A stretch of DNA of 64,000 bases from Chitinophagales bacterium (GCA_020636535.1 JACJXT010000011.1:806001-870000), one strand, 5' to 3'; shown: positions 32,364 through 41,715, counted from the first letter of the stretch. Numbers and translations: made by a program. The notes: generated by a model not told the origin, from the sequence alone.

Positions 32364-33371
32364 ATGAAAATAAAATATAGTATATTATTCCTTATTTTGT
32401 TTGTTTCGATGAACAAAATAAATGCCCAACAAGAACCTCAATATACACAGTTTATGTTCAATAAATTGCCAATCAATGCTGGTTATACTGGCTCAAGAGA
32501 GGTACTAAGTATTAGAGCAATTTATAGAGACCAATGGACAGGTATTGATGGTGCCCCTAAAACAGCTGGTCTTAGTTTAAACAGTCCATTTAAAAATGAA
32601 AATTCTGCTATGGGTTTTTATATGGTCAATGATAGATTAGGTGTAACCAACCAAACTTGGTTCGATGTTAGTTATGCTTATAGAATACCATTAACTAAAG
32701 ACAAAAAATGGAAATTAGGCATTGGTATTAATGCAGGTATTTTGTGGCATAAAAGCAATTTAACAGAAGTGCCATTAAAAGACGATGGAGATGTAATATA
32801 TCAAAATAATGTATCTAAAATAATGCCAGATGTTGGTGCAGGACTATATTTACATCATACCAATTTTTATTTCGGAGTAAGTGTGCCAAACTTTATAAAG
32901 TACAATGTATTTAGTAAAGATGTAAGAGATCAACTTCAAAGTAATAATTCCGATTTAGTAGCTGTTGCACATAGAACACCACATTTATTTATTATGACTG
33001 GTGGTGTAATTCCTGCAGGAAAAATACTAGATATTAGACCACAAATCTTAGGAAAATACATTACAGCAACCGATCAAAAAATTCCATTTGAGTTAGATTT
33101 AAATTTGAGTTTAATGTTCTTACAACGATTTAATATCGGAGCTACTTATAGAACTACATTCAAAAATAAATCACTAAATACTACACTACAAGCTAATGAT
33201 GCTATTGCTGCCATGTTAGAAATTTGGGCAACCAAACAATTAATGATTGGCTACTCTTACGATTATTCATTGTCAGAATTACAACACTACAATCACGGAA
33301 GTCATGAAGTAATTCTCGGATACGATTTTGCATTCAATAAAGAGAAATTAAATACACCAAGATTCTTCTAA
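32364..33371 (+). CDS. PorP/SprF-family type IX secretion outer-membrane protein
   Basis: A 335-residue outer-membrane beta-barrel protein with signal peptide ending NAQ. QEPQYTQFMFNKLPINAGYTGS directly after cleavage is the hallmark of the PorP/SprF family, with strands such as LGIGINAGILWH and ATYRTTFKN later. SprF-like proteins are needed for secretion or anchoring of the type B cargo encoded next to them; the giant adhesin directly upstream is the probable client. Gap 29 bp upstream and 14 bp downstream. Confidence 0.92.
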   Translation: MKIKYSILFLILFVSMNKINAQQEPQYTQFMFNKLPINAGYTGSREVLSIRAIYRDQWTGIDGAPKTAGLSLNSPFKNENSAMGFYMVNDRLGVTNQTWFDVSYAYRIPLTKDKKWKLGIGINAGILWHKSNLTEVPLKDDGDVIYQNNVSKIMPDVGAGLYLHHTNFYFGVSVPNFIKYNVFSKDVRDQLQSNNSDLVAVAHRTPHLFIMTGGVIPAGKILDIRPQILGKYITATDQKIPFELDLNLSLMFLQRFNIGATYRTTFKNKSLNTTLQANDAIAAMLEIWATKQLMIGYSYDYSLSELQHYNHGSHEVILGYDFAFNKEKLNTPRFF

Positions 33372-33385
33372 GAAAAAATTAATCT

Positions 33386-35647
33386 ATGAAAAAGAATATA
33401 AGCATATATACATTATTTTTATTATTGATTTTAAGTGTTGGATCAAAAGCACAAGATGCCACTAATTCAAGCAGTATTAATAAAGCCAACGAAGCATATA
33501 ACAATTTGAATTATGCCGATGCAATTCCATTGTACAATACTTATCTAAAAAAAAACAGTACAGATGCCGATGCGTATGCAAAATTAGGCGACTGCTATAA
33601 ATTAACTTTAGATTTTGAAAATGCAAAAGAAGCATATGCTAATGCAACACTCAATAAAGTTACTAGTGCAGACTATGTTTTAAAGTATGCAGAAATGTTG
33701 CATGCAACAGGCAATTACGATAAAGCTTTAGCACAATATCAAAACTATTTGGTATTAAATGAAAATGGCAATCAAATTGTAAGTAACCAAATTAAAGTGC
33801 TAGAAAATATAGACAATTATGCATCTGATAAAAATAGATTCTCATTACAAAATTTAGACTTTAATTCTGCACAATATGATTTTTCACCAGTTTTATATAA
33901 AGACGGATTAATATATACTTCGTCTAAAGGTGGTTCTGGTGCTATTAAAAATACAAGTGCATGGACAGGTATATCTTTTTTTAATATGTATTTTGTAGAA
34001 GGAAGCAATCTCAATTTTAAAGATAAGTCGTCTGTTTTTTTTAGTGATAAAAATACCAAACTACACGATGGTGTGATAGCATTTTTACCAAATCAAGAAC
34101 AATTTTACTATACTAGAAATAATTACTACGATGGAAAAGTAAAAACAGCTAAAAACTTAAAGCCAACTCAAAATATGTATTTGGCTAATGTAGATGGAAG
34201 CGAAGAAACACCTTTTGAGTTTAATAGCGATGATTATAATGTAGGACAACCAACACTTTCTTCAGATGGAAATACCATGTATTTTGTAAGCGATATGCCT
34301 GGTGGTTTTGGAGGAAAAGATATATATGTTACTACCAAAGAAGATGGAAAATGGTCAACACCAAAAAACTTAGGAAATAAAATCAATACAGCAGGAGATG
34401 AGATGTTTCCTTTCTTATATAAAGATGATAAATCTTTTTATTTTTCAAGTGATGGACTTGGCGGTTTAGGTGGACTAGATGTTTTTAGAACTACAATAGA
34501 AAATGGAAGTGTCGCAACAGTTCGAAATATGAAATCACCAATTAATAGTGCTTACGATGATTTTGGTATTTACTATGGCAATGCAAGAAACATAGGTTAT
34601 TTATCTTCAAACAGAAGTGGAGGAAAAGGTCTAGATGATATCTATGCATTTAAAGATGCTGGAATTTACTACGAAGGACTTATTGTAGATGCAGATACCA
34701 AGCAGCCAATTTGTAATAGTACAGTACAGTTGTTATTAGATAATGAATCAATCAATAATTATACAACAGACTGTAATGGCGATTTTGTATTTGATGTTAC
34801 AGCTTCTGGCAACTATTGTTTTAATGCAACAGCACAAGGATACTATCCAAATACTAAAACTTGTAGAAATATAGAAGACATGACTGCTGGCGAAACAATT
34901 TATGATACTATTTATATGAATAAAGTAAAACCAGTATCAGTTTCAGTTCAAGCTATTAATTCAGAAACTAAACAAGCCATTCCAAATGCAAAAGTAGAAG
35001 TTAATAGTTCTTGTGAAAAGAAGATAGAATTGCAAACGAATAGCAAAGGTGAAGTTTGTTTTGAAGTAAAATGCGATTGTGATTATAGCATTGCATTAAG
35101 TGCTAAAGATTATACAGCAAATCAAATTAACTATTCACCTAAAAACGATTGTGAAAGTTTAAAATCTTGTGGCGAAAAAAATGGAAAAGTATTGTCAGTA
35201 AATTTACAACCAGTTAAAAAAGAAACCATAAAAGTAGAAGATATATTTGATAATATCAGTGACGATGGATATATCGAGCTAAAAGGAATTTACTACGATT
35301 TAAACAAATGGAACATTAGACCAGAAAGCGAAGTAGAATTAAATAAACTATTAACTTTCTTAAATGGAAATCCAGATGCTATTGTAGAAATTGCATCACA
35401 TACAGATTCAAGAGGTTCATCTAAATACAATCAAACACTAAGTCAAAAAAGAGCTCAAAGCGTAGTAGAATGGTTAATGGCACACAATATTAGTAAAGAT
35501 AGATTGTATCCAAAAGGATATGGTGAAACTAAACTAAAAAACAAATGTGCAGATGGCGTTACTTGTACAGAAGCAGAACATCAACTCAATCGTCGTACAG
35601 AATTTAAAGTAATTAGTGTAGACAATGTAATAGAGTCAAAACCATAA
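33386..35647 (+). CDS. OmpA-family protein with TPR, PD40 and carboxypeptidase-regulatory-like domains
   Basis: A 753-residue envelope protein (signal peptide ending SKAQ). TPR repeats occupy about 30-140 (NEAYNNLNYADAIPLY, YAKLGDCYKL), PD40/WD40-like beta-propeller motifs 160-420 (QPTLSSDGNTMYFVSD, FPFLYKDDKSFYFSSD, GYLSSNRSGGKGLDD), two carboxypeptidase-regulatory-like folds 430-600, and a peptidoglycan-binding OmpA domain at the end (VEIASHTDSRGSSKYNQ, RAQSVVEWL, NRRTEF). This layout is standard for the third gene of T9SS adhesin operons; it probably ties the surface complex to the cell wall. A terminator follows. Confidence 0.9.
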   Translation: MKKNISIYTLFLLLILSVGSKAQDATNSSSINKANEAYNNLNYADAIPLYNTYLKKNSTDADAYAKLGDCYKLTLDFENAKEAYANATLNKVTSADYVLKYAEMLHATGNYDKALAQYQNYLVLNENGNQIVSNQIKVLENIDNYASDKNRFSLQNLDFNSAQYDFSPVLYKDGLIYTSSKGGSGAIKNTSAWTGISFFNMYFVEGSNLNFKDKSSVFFSDKNTKLHDGVIAFLPNQEQFYYTRNNYYDGKVKTAKNLKPTQNMYLANVDGSEETPFEFNSDDYNVGQPTLSSDGNTMYFVSDMPGGFGGKDIYVTTKEDGKWSTPKNLGNKINTAGDEMFPFLYKDDKSFYFSSDGLGGLGGLDVFRTTIENGSVATVRNMKSPINSAYDDFGIYYGNARNIGYLSSNRSGGKGLDDIYAFKDAGIYYEGLIVDADTKQPICNSTVQLLLDNESINNYTTDCNGDFVFDVTASGNYCFNATAQGYYPNTKTCRNIEDMTAGETIYDTIYMNKVKPVSVSVQAINSETKQAIPNAKVEVNSSCEKKIELQTNSKGEVCFEVKCDCDYSIALSAKDYTANQINYSPKNDCESLKSCGEKNGKVLSVNLQPVKKETIKVEDIFDNISDDGYIELKGIYYDLNKWNIRPESEVELNKLLTFLNGNPDAIVEIASHTDSRGSSKYNQTLSQKRAQSVVEWLMAHNISKDRLYPKGYGETKLKNKCADGVTCTEAEHQLNRRTEFKVISVDNVIESKP

Positions 35648-35680
35648 CAAGCACAATCTCTCATTCAATAATACTTACCG

Positions 35681-35716
35681 AAGCATCTAAGAGTTTAACT
35701 TTTAGATGCTTTTTTG
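35681..35716 (+). terminator. Terminator of the adhesin operon
   Basis: AAGCATCTAA (35681-35690) pairs with TTAGATGCTT (35702-35711), loop 11 nt, followed by a T-run. It lies 34 bp after the OmpA-family stop. Confidence 0.8.
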
Positions 35717-35846
35717 TTACTGCATACTAAAAACATTTTTAATTTCAGTTTGGTTAAAACTAACTATAAAACTCCAGTGTCTATTTAAATGATTAACTCT
35801 TGGAACTTATAGTTGACTATTTTTGTTATAGTAGTAAACAAGAACT

Positions 35847-36005
35847 ATGTCGTTATTTAGAGTTATTTTAAGTATTATTTTTCCACCATTGGCAGTTTAT
35901 GACAAAGGTTGTGGTAGTATTTTAATTGTATTGCTTTTAACTATTGCAGGTTGGATTCCTGGTGTTTTAGCAGCTTTGTTTATTTTGAATAAGAATGAAG
36001 ATTAG
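35847..36005 (+). CDS. Pmp3/YqaE (UPF0057) family small membrane protein
   Basis: A 52-residue protein. MSLFRVILSIIFPPLAVYDKGCGS, then a second helix ILIVLLLTIAGWIPGVLAALFIL, is the whole UPF0057 signature (IFPPLAV, GCG, GWIPG). Two membrane helices. Homologues (yeast Pmp3, plant RCI2, E. coli YqaE) affect membrane potential or stress tolerance; the role here is unknown. It stands alone, converging on the hydrolase gene with a 7-bp gap. Confidence 0.85.
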   Translation: MSLFRVILSIIFPPLAVYDKGCGSILIVLLLTIAGWIPGVLAALFILNKNED

Positions 36006-36012
36006 TCGAATT

Positions 36013-36981
36013 TTAAAATCCATTTACTAGAAATTTTACGGCTCTTTTTTCTAACCAATTGTGTTTAGCATTTAAATCTTCGCAAAAGCCAACATGTCCA
36101 CCATTGATTGGAATTTCTAAATGTAAATATTTAGATTGCTTAGCACTTTCTATTGGATAGCATGCTTTGGTAAGCAATGGATCATTATCGGTGTTGAGTA
36201 ATAATGTTGGTGTTTTAATATTGTTAATATATGTTTTAGCTTGTACTTTTATATTGTAATCGTTTACATCTTTAAAACCAAAAACAGGAACTGTATATCT
36301 GTCGGTAAATTCCCATAAGTTTTTAGATGCCAATGCATGTTTATAATCGATTTTATTTGGATGCTTATTAACTTTTTGTTTTAGTTTTTCTTTTACTTGT
36401 TTGGTAAATCTTTTTTCATATATCATATTTTTGAATGATAATAATTTAGGAAATGAACTTACATAATCTATAGGAACAGAAATTGCCATTGCAGCTTCTA
36501 TGTTTTTTACACTTTCGTATAATTCTTCTCCTAAATATTTGAGTGTCAAATTTCCACCAAGTGAAACTCCAATTAAGTTAATTGAATTATATTTGTTTTT
36601 CTTAACTGCATGTTGAATTACAAAATCTAAATCGTCTGTTTTTCCAGAATGATAAGCATAGAGTTGCTTATTGTCTTCGCCACTACAACCTCTTAAATTC
36701 CATGCTAAAACATCAACATTATTTTCATTAAAAATTCTTGTCAAACCTTTTACATAAACTCTGTCAGTACTACCTTCAAATCCATGAGAAATAATAACCA
36801 GTTTTTTACTATTTACACTGCTCCAATCTAAATCTAAGAAATCATCGTCCCAAGTAGTAATTCGTTCTCTAGTAAATGAAATGCCATCAACTGTTCTATA
36901 AAAATTAGGAACGATGGTTTGCAAATGACCATTGCTTAACCATTTCGGAGATTTTATTGCTATTGATGGTAGTACTGGCAT
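36013..36981 (-). CDS. YheT-family alpha/beta hydrolase
   Basis: A 322-residue hydrolase. SPKWLSNGHLQTIVPNFYR at the N-terminus is typical of the YheT/EMB8 (ABHD1/3-like) group. The nucleophile elbow is GVSLGG near residue 140, the acidic residue is in NTDNDPLL near 270, and the His in NGGHVGFCE near 297. The substrate is probably a lipid ester, but family members are poorly characterised. A TATTTTTG box (37005-36998) lies 17 bp upstream. Confidence 0.85.
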   Translation of the reverse strand: MPVLPSIAIKSPKWLSNGHLQTIVPNFYRTVDGISFTRERITTWDDDFLDLDWSSVNSKKLVIISHGFEGSTDRVYVKGLTRIFNENNVDVLAWNLRGCSGEDNKQLYAYHSGKTDDLDFVIQHAVKKNKYNSINLIGVSLGGNLTLKYLGEELYESVKNIEAAMAISVPIDYVSSFPKLLSFKNMIYEKRFTKQVKEKLKQKVNKHPNKIDYKHALASKNLWEFTDRYTVPVFGFKDVNDYNIKVQAKTYINNIKTPTLLLNTDNDPLLTKACYPIESAKQSKYLHLEIPINGGHVGFCEDLNAKHNWLEKRAVKFLVNGF

Positions 36982-37054
36982 ATCTATTTATTGGTCTCAA
37001 AAATAGTTAAAACTATGCACTTTAGTGCATTTCGCTTTAGCTTCTAAAAATGTT

Positions 37055-37062
37055 TACTTTTG
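37055..37062 (+). promoter_or_regulatory. -7 element of the IS200 transposase gene
   Basis: TACTTTTG matches TAnnTTTG and ends 4 bp before the ATG at 37067, which argues for that start over the upstream GTG and for a very short leader. Confidence 0.4.
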
Positions 37063-37066
37063 TAGT

Positions 37067-37501
37067 ATGGAATACCAAAGGGTCAATGGTCATAGCATAT
37101 CACGGCTTACAGTACATATTGTTTGGGCTACAAAATATAGATATGCAGTATTGGAAGGAGATATAAAAGTAAGGTGTAGAAGTCTTTTGATGCAAATATG
37201 TGAAGCAGAAGATATTGTAATATTGAAAGGAGTAGTATCCAAAGATCATATTCATATGCATATAGAATATCGTCCATCACAATCAATAAGTAGCATGGTA
37301 AAATTATTGAAAGGACGCAGTTCACGAAAATTACAGATAGAGTTTCCAGAGTTAAAGAAGAGATATTGGGGTCGTCATTTTTGGGCAATAGGTTATGGTT
37401 GCTGGAGTACAGGTAATATAACAGATGAAATGGTAAATGAATATTTAGAACATCATAGGAATCCAAATACGAACTCAAATGATAATTTTATAATTGAATA
37501 G
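37067..37501 (+). CDS. tnpA: IS200/IS605-family Y1 transposase TnpA
   Basis: From ATG 37067 the product has 144 residues; the frame extends to a GTG at 37025, but that lies in the left-end hairpin. The fold is Y1 HUH: LTVHIVWATKYRYAVL at the start, DHIHMHIEYRPS with the His-x-His metal pair near residue 63, KLLKGRSSRKL near 85, and the catalytic Tyr in MVNEYLEHHR near 128. All catalytic residues are present, so the element may still be active. It cuts and rejoins single-stranded DNA at hairpin-marked ends. Confidence 0.9.
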   Translation: MEYQRVNGHSISRLTVHIVWATKYRYAVLEGDIKVRCRSLLMQICEAEDIVILKGVVSKDHIHMHIEYRPSQSISSMVKLLKGRSSRKLQIEFPELKKRYWGRHFWAIGYGCWSTGNITDEMVNEYLEHHRNPNTNSNDNFIIE

Positions 37502-37567
37502 AGAAGTACTGTCCGAAATAGGACTTTCAGTCCGTAACAAAACTATGGACTTTTAGTCCATAGTGGT

Positions 37568-38425
37568 TTATTTAAAAAAATCTAATAAATATTTATTTAC
37601 TTCTTCTGGACAATCATTCTGTGTCCAGTGTGAACAATTAGATATGTATTTTATGTCTAAGGTTGCATCAACATATTTTTTTGTGTCGTAGGTGAGTTCT
37701 TTTCCAAGTGCTTTATCACCTTCGCCCCAAATTAAAAGTGTAGGAACTTGTATATTATTTTTAAATATTTTAAGGTTTGGTTTAGTCTGCAACATTGCTC
37801 TGTAATAATTGATAGAACCAGTTAATGCTCCTTTTTTTTGAAATGCATCTACAAAATGTTGTAAGTCTTCATCTGTAAAATTTTCAGGATGAAACATCCA
37901 ACCACGAAAAAATTGTTTGAAGAAATTGGGTAGTGTATACTTCAAAACTAATTCTGGTAAAATAGGAATTTGATGCATAAACATATACCAACTTCGTAGT
38001 AACTGCGATGGATTTTCTCTAAATGATTTCAACATTAATTTTGGATATGGACAGTTTAATACAGCTAACTTTTCTGTTAATTCTGGATACATAGCAGCGA
38101 ACGACCAAGCAACAGCACCACCCCAATCGTGTCCTACTATAAATGCTTTTTCAAAACCAGATTGTTTGATTAACTCAGCAATATCACTAGCAACAACATC
38201 TGTTTTGTAGTTGTTAATGCCTTTAGGTTTATCACTATCATTAAATCCACGCAAATCTGGTGCATAAACGGTATAATGTTCTGCTAAAGTTGGAATCTGA
38301 TATCGCCAAGTATACCAAAACTCTGGCCAACCATGTAAAAGTACTACAAGTTTTTTGCCTTTTCCTGCTTTGGCAACATGTAAGTTAATTCCGTTTGCTG
38401 CTATAAAATCGTGCTGTATATTCAT
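37568..38425 (-). CDS. Alpha/beta hydrolase with Asp nucleophile (epoxide hydrolase / haloalkane dehalogenase type)
   Basis: A 285-residue hydrolase. HGWPEFWYTWRYQIPTLAE near 31-50 gives the HGxP oxyanion motif; the nucleophile elbow is GHDWGGAVAWS near 98, with Asp instead of Ser, as in epoxide hydrolases and haloalkane dehalogenases; DLRGFNDSDKP precedes it; NCSHWTQNDCPEEVN near 260 has the catalytic His. Two cap-domain tyrosines would separate epoxide hydrolases from dehalogenases; NYYRAML near 200 offers one. It lies 6 bp downstream of the PhoD-like gene, likely on one transcript. Confidence 0.85.
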   Translation of the reverse strand: MNIQHDFIAANGINLHVAKAGKGKKLVVLLHGWPEFWYTWRYQIPTLAEHYTVYAPDLRGFNDSDKPKGINNYKTDVVASDIAELIKQSGFEKAFIVGHDWGGAVAWSFAAMYPELTEKLAVLNCPYPKLMLKSFRENPSQLLRSWYMFMHQIPILPELVLKYTLPNFFKQFFRGWMFHPENFTDEDLQHFVDAFQKKGALTGSINYYRAMLQTKPNLKIFKNNIQVPTLLIWGEGDKALGKELTYDTKKYVDATLDIKYISNCSHWTQNDCPEEVNKYLLDFFK

Positions 38426-38431
38426 AAATTT

Positions 38432-40021
38432 TTATTTTAATGATTTTCTGTTTCTTAAATATATGCCAATCATTTTAAAAAACGATTTTGTTTTATCACC
38501 AAATGTTATTTTACTATTTTTTCTATAATTAAATTTTGATGGTAAAATTCCGTTGTGCAAAGTAGTTGTAAACAATATTTGATTGTTTTCGTCTATGGCT
38601 TGTAGTTGAATAGAATCGTTACCAAAGACTTTTACATTACCAAATGCATTATTAAAGTTTTTATTATTAATACCTTGACCTTTATTGTACACTTTTAAAT
38701 TTAGTTGTTTTTCTAATATATATCCTAACTCACTATTTTCTTGAGCTAAAGCACCAGCCATTAATTCTGGAAGTGTTGATTTTTTATCATTTTCTACTAA
38801 AGCTGTGTGAGCATCACCACTTAACACTACTACATTCTTTATATGATTATTTTGTATGAAATCTATTAATATTTTATTAGTATTAGGAAATGCACACCAC
38901 AAAGCAGATAATTCTATTGCTACTTCCATTCCAGTTTTTCCGTTTGGCAATTTTCTGTTTTGATTGATCTTCATCATACATAAATCTAACAGCTTTTTCA
39001 ATTTTGGATTGTACGCCACACTACTCACAATAAATTTCCATGTAGCAGTCGAATTTTTGAGTTCGTTCAATAACCAATTAAGTTGTGTACTATCTAATAA
39101 CTGATGATTTTTAGTCATTTTATATTTGTACTTTCCTTTTTTAGTTGGTTGAAATATCTCAGTATTTGCACTACGAGTTCCTCTTGTGTCTAAAACAAAA
39201 AACTCAGCATTGCCATAAGTAAAGCTATGATAAGCAGATTGTTCACTTTGTATAGGGTAATTAGGAAAATATTGTTGATATGCTTGAATTACATTCGATT
39301 TTAAATATTCATTATATTGAATTTCTTTAAATGTAACTGTGGTATTTTGTTTGATAATTTTAGTATATGAATATTTACTACAATCATCTTTAATAAAGTC
39401 TTCATCATCGTAGATATAATCAATAGGAATTTGATGTTGTAATGTTGAGAAGTTTGGCAAGCTATATCTTAAATAGTATGATTGCTCAATATTTTTAGTA
39501 TTGTCTATTGCATAAAATTTTGTAGTATCTGAAGTAGTAAATAATTTTCTGTTTGGATAAATCCAATCGCCAATTTGTATAAAAAACTTTGGATTGTGTT
39601 GTTGCATTGTACTAAAAATAGTGTCGCTATAAGGTAAATTTATACAAGAACCAAATGCAAATGAAAAATTGCTATTCGTATTTGTTTTGGGAAATGTAGT
39701 AAAGCTACTCTGAAAAATAGTCTGTTCTTTATCGTTGGTAATTCTATAAAAATAAGGTGTATTGGCTTCTAGTTTTTCCATATTTATTTTAATCAAATAT
39801 TTATTGTCTTCAAAAGGAAAGTTAAGTATATACTTAAAAAGTGAATCTTTAGATAATTGAACAGCACCTTTTATTGTATTATTGGTACTAAAAACTATAG
39901 ATGCACTATTGTCTGTAACTGCTCCAATAATTGGAATAGTTTTTAAAATATCATCTGCATGAATAAAATTAATATTTATAAAATTTAATAGCATTATTGT
40001 TATGAAATAATATCGCTTCAT
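38432..40021 (-). CDS. PhoD-like phosphatase/phospholipase, secreted
   Basis: A 529-residue protein with a signal peptide (MKRYYFITIMLLNFININFIHA). An N-terminal fibronectin-like part (25-110) is followed by a PhoD-type metallophosphatase: FAFGSCINLPYSD, FFIQIGDWIYPNR, DYIYDDEDF, ATWKFIVSSVAYNP and VVLSGDAHTAL. PhoD enzymes use Ca/Fe and hydrolyse phosphodiesters or monoesters outside the cytoplasm. The change from the usual D-D-H layout to YDDEDF is common in the alkaline phosphatase D group. The substrate is open. Confidence 0.8.
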   Translation of the reverse strand: MKRYYFITIMLLNFININFIHADDILKTIPIIGAVTDNSASIVFSTNNTIKGAVQLSKDSLFKYILNFPFEDNKYLIKINMEKLEANTPYFYRITNDKEQTIFQSSFTTFPKTNTNSNFSFAFGSCINLPYSDTIFSTMQQHNPKFFIQIGDWIYPNRKLFTTSDTTKFYAIDNTKNIEQSYYLRYSLPNFSTLQHQIPIDYIYDDEDFIKDDCSKYSYTKIIKQNTTVTFKEIQYNEYLKSNVIQAYQQYFPNYPIQSEQSAYHSFTYGNAEFFVLDTRGTRSANTEIFQPTKKGKYKYKMTKNHQLLDSTQLNWLLNELKNSTATWKFIVSSVAYNPKLKKLLDLCMMKINQNRKLPNGKTGMEVAIELSALWCAFPNTNKILIDFIQNNHIKNVVVLSGDAHTALVENDKKSTLPELMAGALAQENSELGYILEKQLNLKVYNKGQGINNKNFNNAFGNVKVFGNDSIQLQAIDENNQILFTTTLHNGILPSKFNYRKNSKITFGDKTKSFFKMIGIYLRNRKSLK

Positions 40022-40044
40022 GTGTAAAAAAATGAAAATATTTC

Positions 40045-40052
40045 TACTTTTG
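40045..40052 (+). promoter_or_regulatory. -7 element of the sulfotransferase gene
   Basis: TACTTTTG lies 16 bp before the TTG at 40069, consistent with initiation at that TTG. Confidence 0.4.
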
Positions 40053-40068
40053 TATAAAGCTAAACATT

Positions 40069-41088
40069 TTGAACTTTTCCAATAAATTTATTTTTATAGT
40101 TGGCAATTCTAGAAGTGGTACGACATTGATGTTGAGAGTATTGAATCAACATCCACAGTTAATGGTATTAAATGAATTGCATTTTTTTGAACAGCTATGG
40201 TCATCAAAAGATAAAGACAAAATAATTAGCGAAAGTGAAGCTATTGTTATTGCTGAAAAATTGTTGCTCATTCAAAGAAAAGGTTACAACACTGGTTTTA
40301 ACGATACTACGGTTTTTACTGAAGAAGCAAAATCTTTAATCAATAGTATTGACAAAAATGAGTTGACTGCCGAAAATGTTTTTTACCAATTTGCCAAACG
40401 AGAAGTTGCACTTAACAATAAATCTATTGTTTGCGAAAAAACGCCACAAAATGTATTTTACTTAAAAGAAATTTTCGATTTATTTCCGAACGCTAAAGTT
40501 ATTAATATGGTTCGAGATCCAAGAGCCATTATGTTGTCGCAAAAAAATAAATGGAAACGCAGAAAATTAGGTGGTTGGTATATTACTAGAAAAGAAAGTA
40601 TTCGTTTACGCATCAATTATCATCCAATTACGCTGAGCAAATTGTGGAATGCTGCTATAAAAGCTTCGTTAGAATTTAAAAACAACCAAGCAGTAAAAAC
40701 AATTATATTTGAAAATTTAATTGATAATCCAACTCAAACTATACAAAGCATTTGCAATCATATTGAAGTAGATTTTACTAATAAAATGTTAGAAATAACA
40801 CAAGAAAGTTCTTCTATTGAAATGGACAGCAAAGCTATTGGCTTTAAAAAAGAAAGAGCTGCAAATTGGAAAAATGGTGGTTTAAATAATACTGAGATTT
40901 GGTTTTGTGAAAAAATTTCTGGAAAATATTTTAGCGAATTTGGATTTGAAAAATTAAATCCAAAACCAAATTATCTATTAGTTATTCTATATATAATATT
41001 GTTTCCTATAAAGCTTGGTTTAGCACTTTTAATGAATTTAGACCGAATGAAAAGTATTACAGAAACACTCAAAAAGAGATTACAATAA
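40069..41088 (+). CDS. Sulfotransferase family protein
   Basis: A 339-residue protein starting at a TTG codon (MNFSNKF); no in-frame ATG precedes it and a -7 box is 16 bp upstream. FIVGNSRSGTTLMLRVLNQHP near residues 9-29 is the 5'-phosphosulfate-binding loop for PAPS, and INMVRDPRAIMLSQ near 147 is the 3'-phosphate-binding part. A hydrophobic C-terminal helix (YLLVILYIILFPIKLGLALLM) is unusual and suggests membrane attachment. The acceptor (polysaccharide, lipid or protein) cannot be told. Confidence 0.85.
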   Translation: MNFSNKFIFIVGNSRSGTTLMLRVLNQHPQLMVLNELHFFEQLWSSKDKDKIISESEAIVIAEKLLLIQRKGYNTGFNDTTVFTEEAKSLINSIDKNELTAENVFYQFAKREVALNNKSIVCEKTPQNVFYLKEIFDLFPNAKVINMVRDPRAIMLSQKNKWKRRKLGGWYITRKESIRLRINYHPITLSKLWNAAIKASLEFKNNQAVKTIIFENLIDNPTQTIQSICNHIEVDFTNKMLEITQESSSIEMDSKAIGFKKERAANWKNGGLNNTEIWFCEKISGKYFSEFGFEKLNPKPNYLLVILYIILFPIKLGLALLMNLDRMKSITETLKKRLQ

Positions 41089-41127
41089 AATTGATAATCT
41101 GATTGCTTAATACATATAATTTTAAAT

Positions 41128-41712
41128 TCAAATTATTTTTCTTAACCAGCCAAGTACATGTTTACTTTGTAAAAAATATTTATGTTGTTTTTGGTAGTAC
41201 TTTATCTTTTTTCTAGTTGATGCTAACTTACCAGTATTCTGTTGAATTATAGTAATGTAATTTTTGTCAACACTTGCCACTATAGCAACATGTCCATATG
41301 GATTAAATTTTGTTTTATCAAAAATAATAATATCATTGACTTGAGGTTTTTGTATGCTGCCATTGGTAAATTGCATTAAATTTCTTGCTTCATTTAAAGT
41401 GTTATCTGCTAGTGATTGGTCAAAAAAATCTTTAGCATGACCATAGCTGTTTGGCATCTTATGGTTTAAGTATTCGTAGTAATATCTTTTTACAAATTCT
41501 ACACATTGATATTTTAAACCAATATTATAACCATCTATACTTGTATTTCTTTCTACAACATTACCAACTGCTCCATTATAGTACACAAAAACACCATTTA
41601 AACTATCAATTTTTTGTCCAATTTTATAATGATTATTATACTTATATTGACAACTCGTATTAAATATCAACAAAAATATACTAATTAATAAAATACATTT
41701 ATACATTAGCAT
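41128..41712 (-). CDS. CHAP-domain lipoprotein (putative amidase/peptidoglycan hydrolase)
   Basis: A 194-residue lipoprotein (signal ending IFNTSC, Cys21 of the long form; a second ATG two codons on is equally good). The CHAP domain has the catalytic Cys in LKYQCVEFVKRYYYEYL near residue 70, His in PYGHVAIVASVD near 140 and the polar residue in IIQQNTGK near 155. It resembles the amidase part of glutathionylspermidine amidase and cell-wall cysteine peptidases. It acts in the periplasm or at the surface, perhaps cutting peptide cross-links. Confidence 0.8.
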   Translation of the reverse strand: MLMYKCILLISIFLLIFNTSCQYKYNNHYKIGQKIDSLNGVFVYYNGAVGNVVERNTSIDGYNIGLKYQCVEFVKRYYYEYLNHKMPNSYGHAKDFFDQSLADNTLNEARNLMQFTNGSIQKPQVNDIIIFDKTKFNPYGHVAIVASVDKNYITIIQQNTGKLASTRKKIKYYQKQHKYFLQSKHVLGWLRKII

Positions 41713-41715
41713 CTA

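Larger units (their letters stand above)
37012..37565 (+). mobile_element. IS200/IS605-type element with hairpin ends, transposase only
   Basis: The tnpA gene is bracketed by hairpins: ATGCACT-TT-AGTGCAT at 37015-37030 on the left and ACTATGGACT-TTT-AGTCCATAGT at 37542-37564 on the right, with a further GGACT-TTC-AGTCC at 37521-37533. Both outer hairpins are preceded by AAAACTATG. IS200-type elements have no terminal inverted repeats but subterminal hairpins bound by the Y1 transposase, which fits. The exact cleavage ends cannot be fixed from one copy. No TnpB gene is present. Confidence 0.65.

Noticed and set aside
37025..37066. GTG start extending the transposase by 14 residues
   Set aside because: The extension lies in the left-end hairpin and contains the -7 element; the ATG at 37067 fits IS200 transposases.
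37128..37478. 116-residue minus-strand frame inside tnpA
   Set aside because: Complete overlap with a well-supported Y1 transposase and a composition of repetitive hydrophobic and Tyr/Leu runs typical of an antisense shadow.
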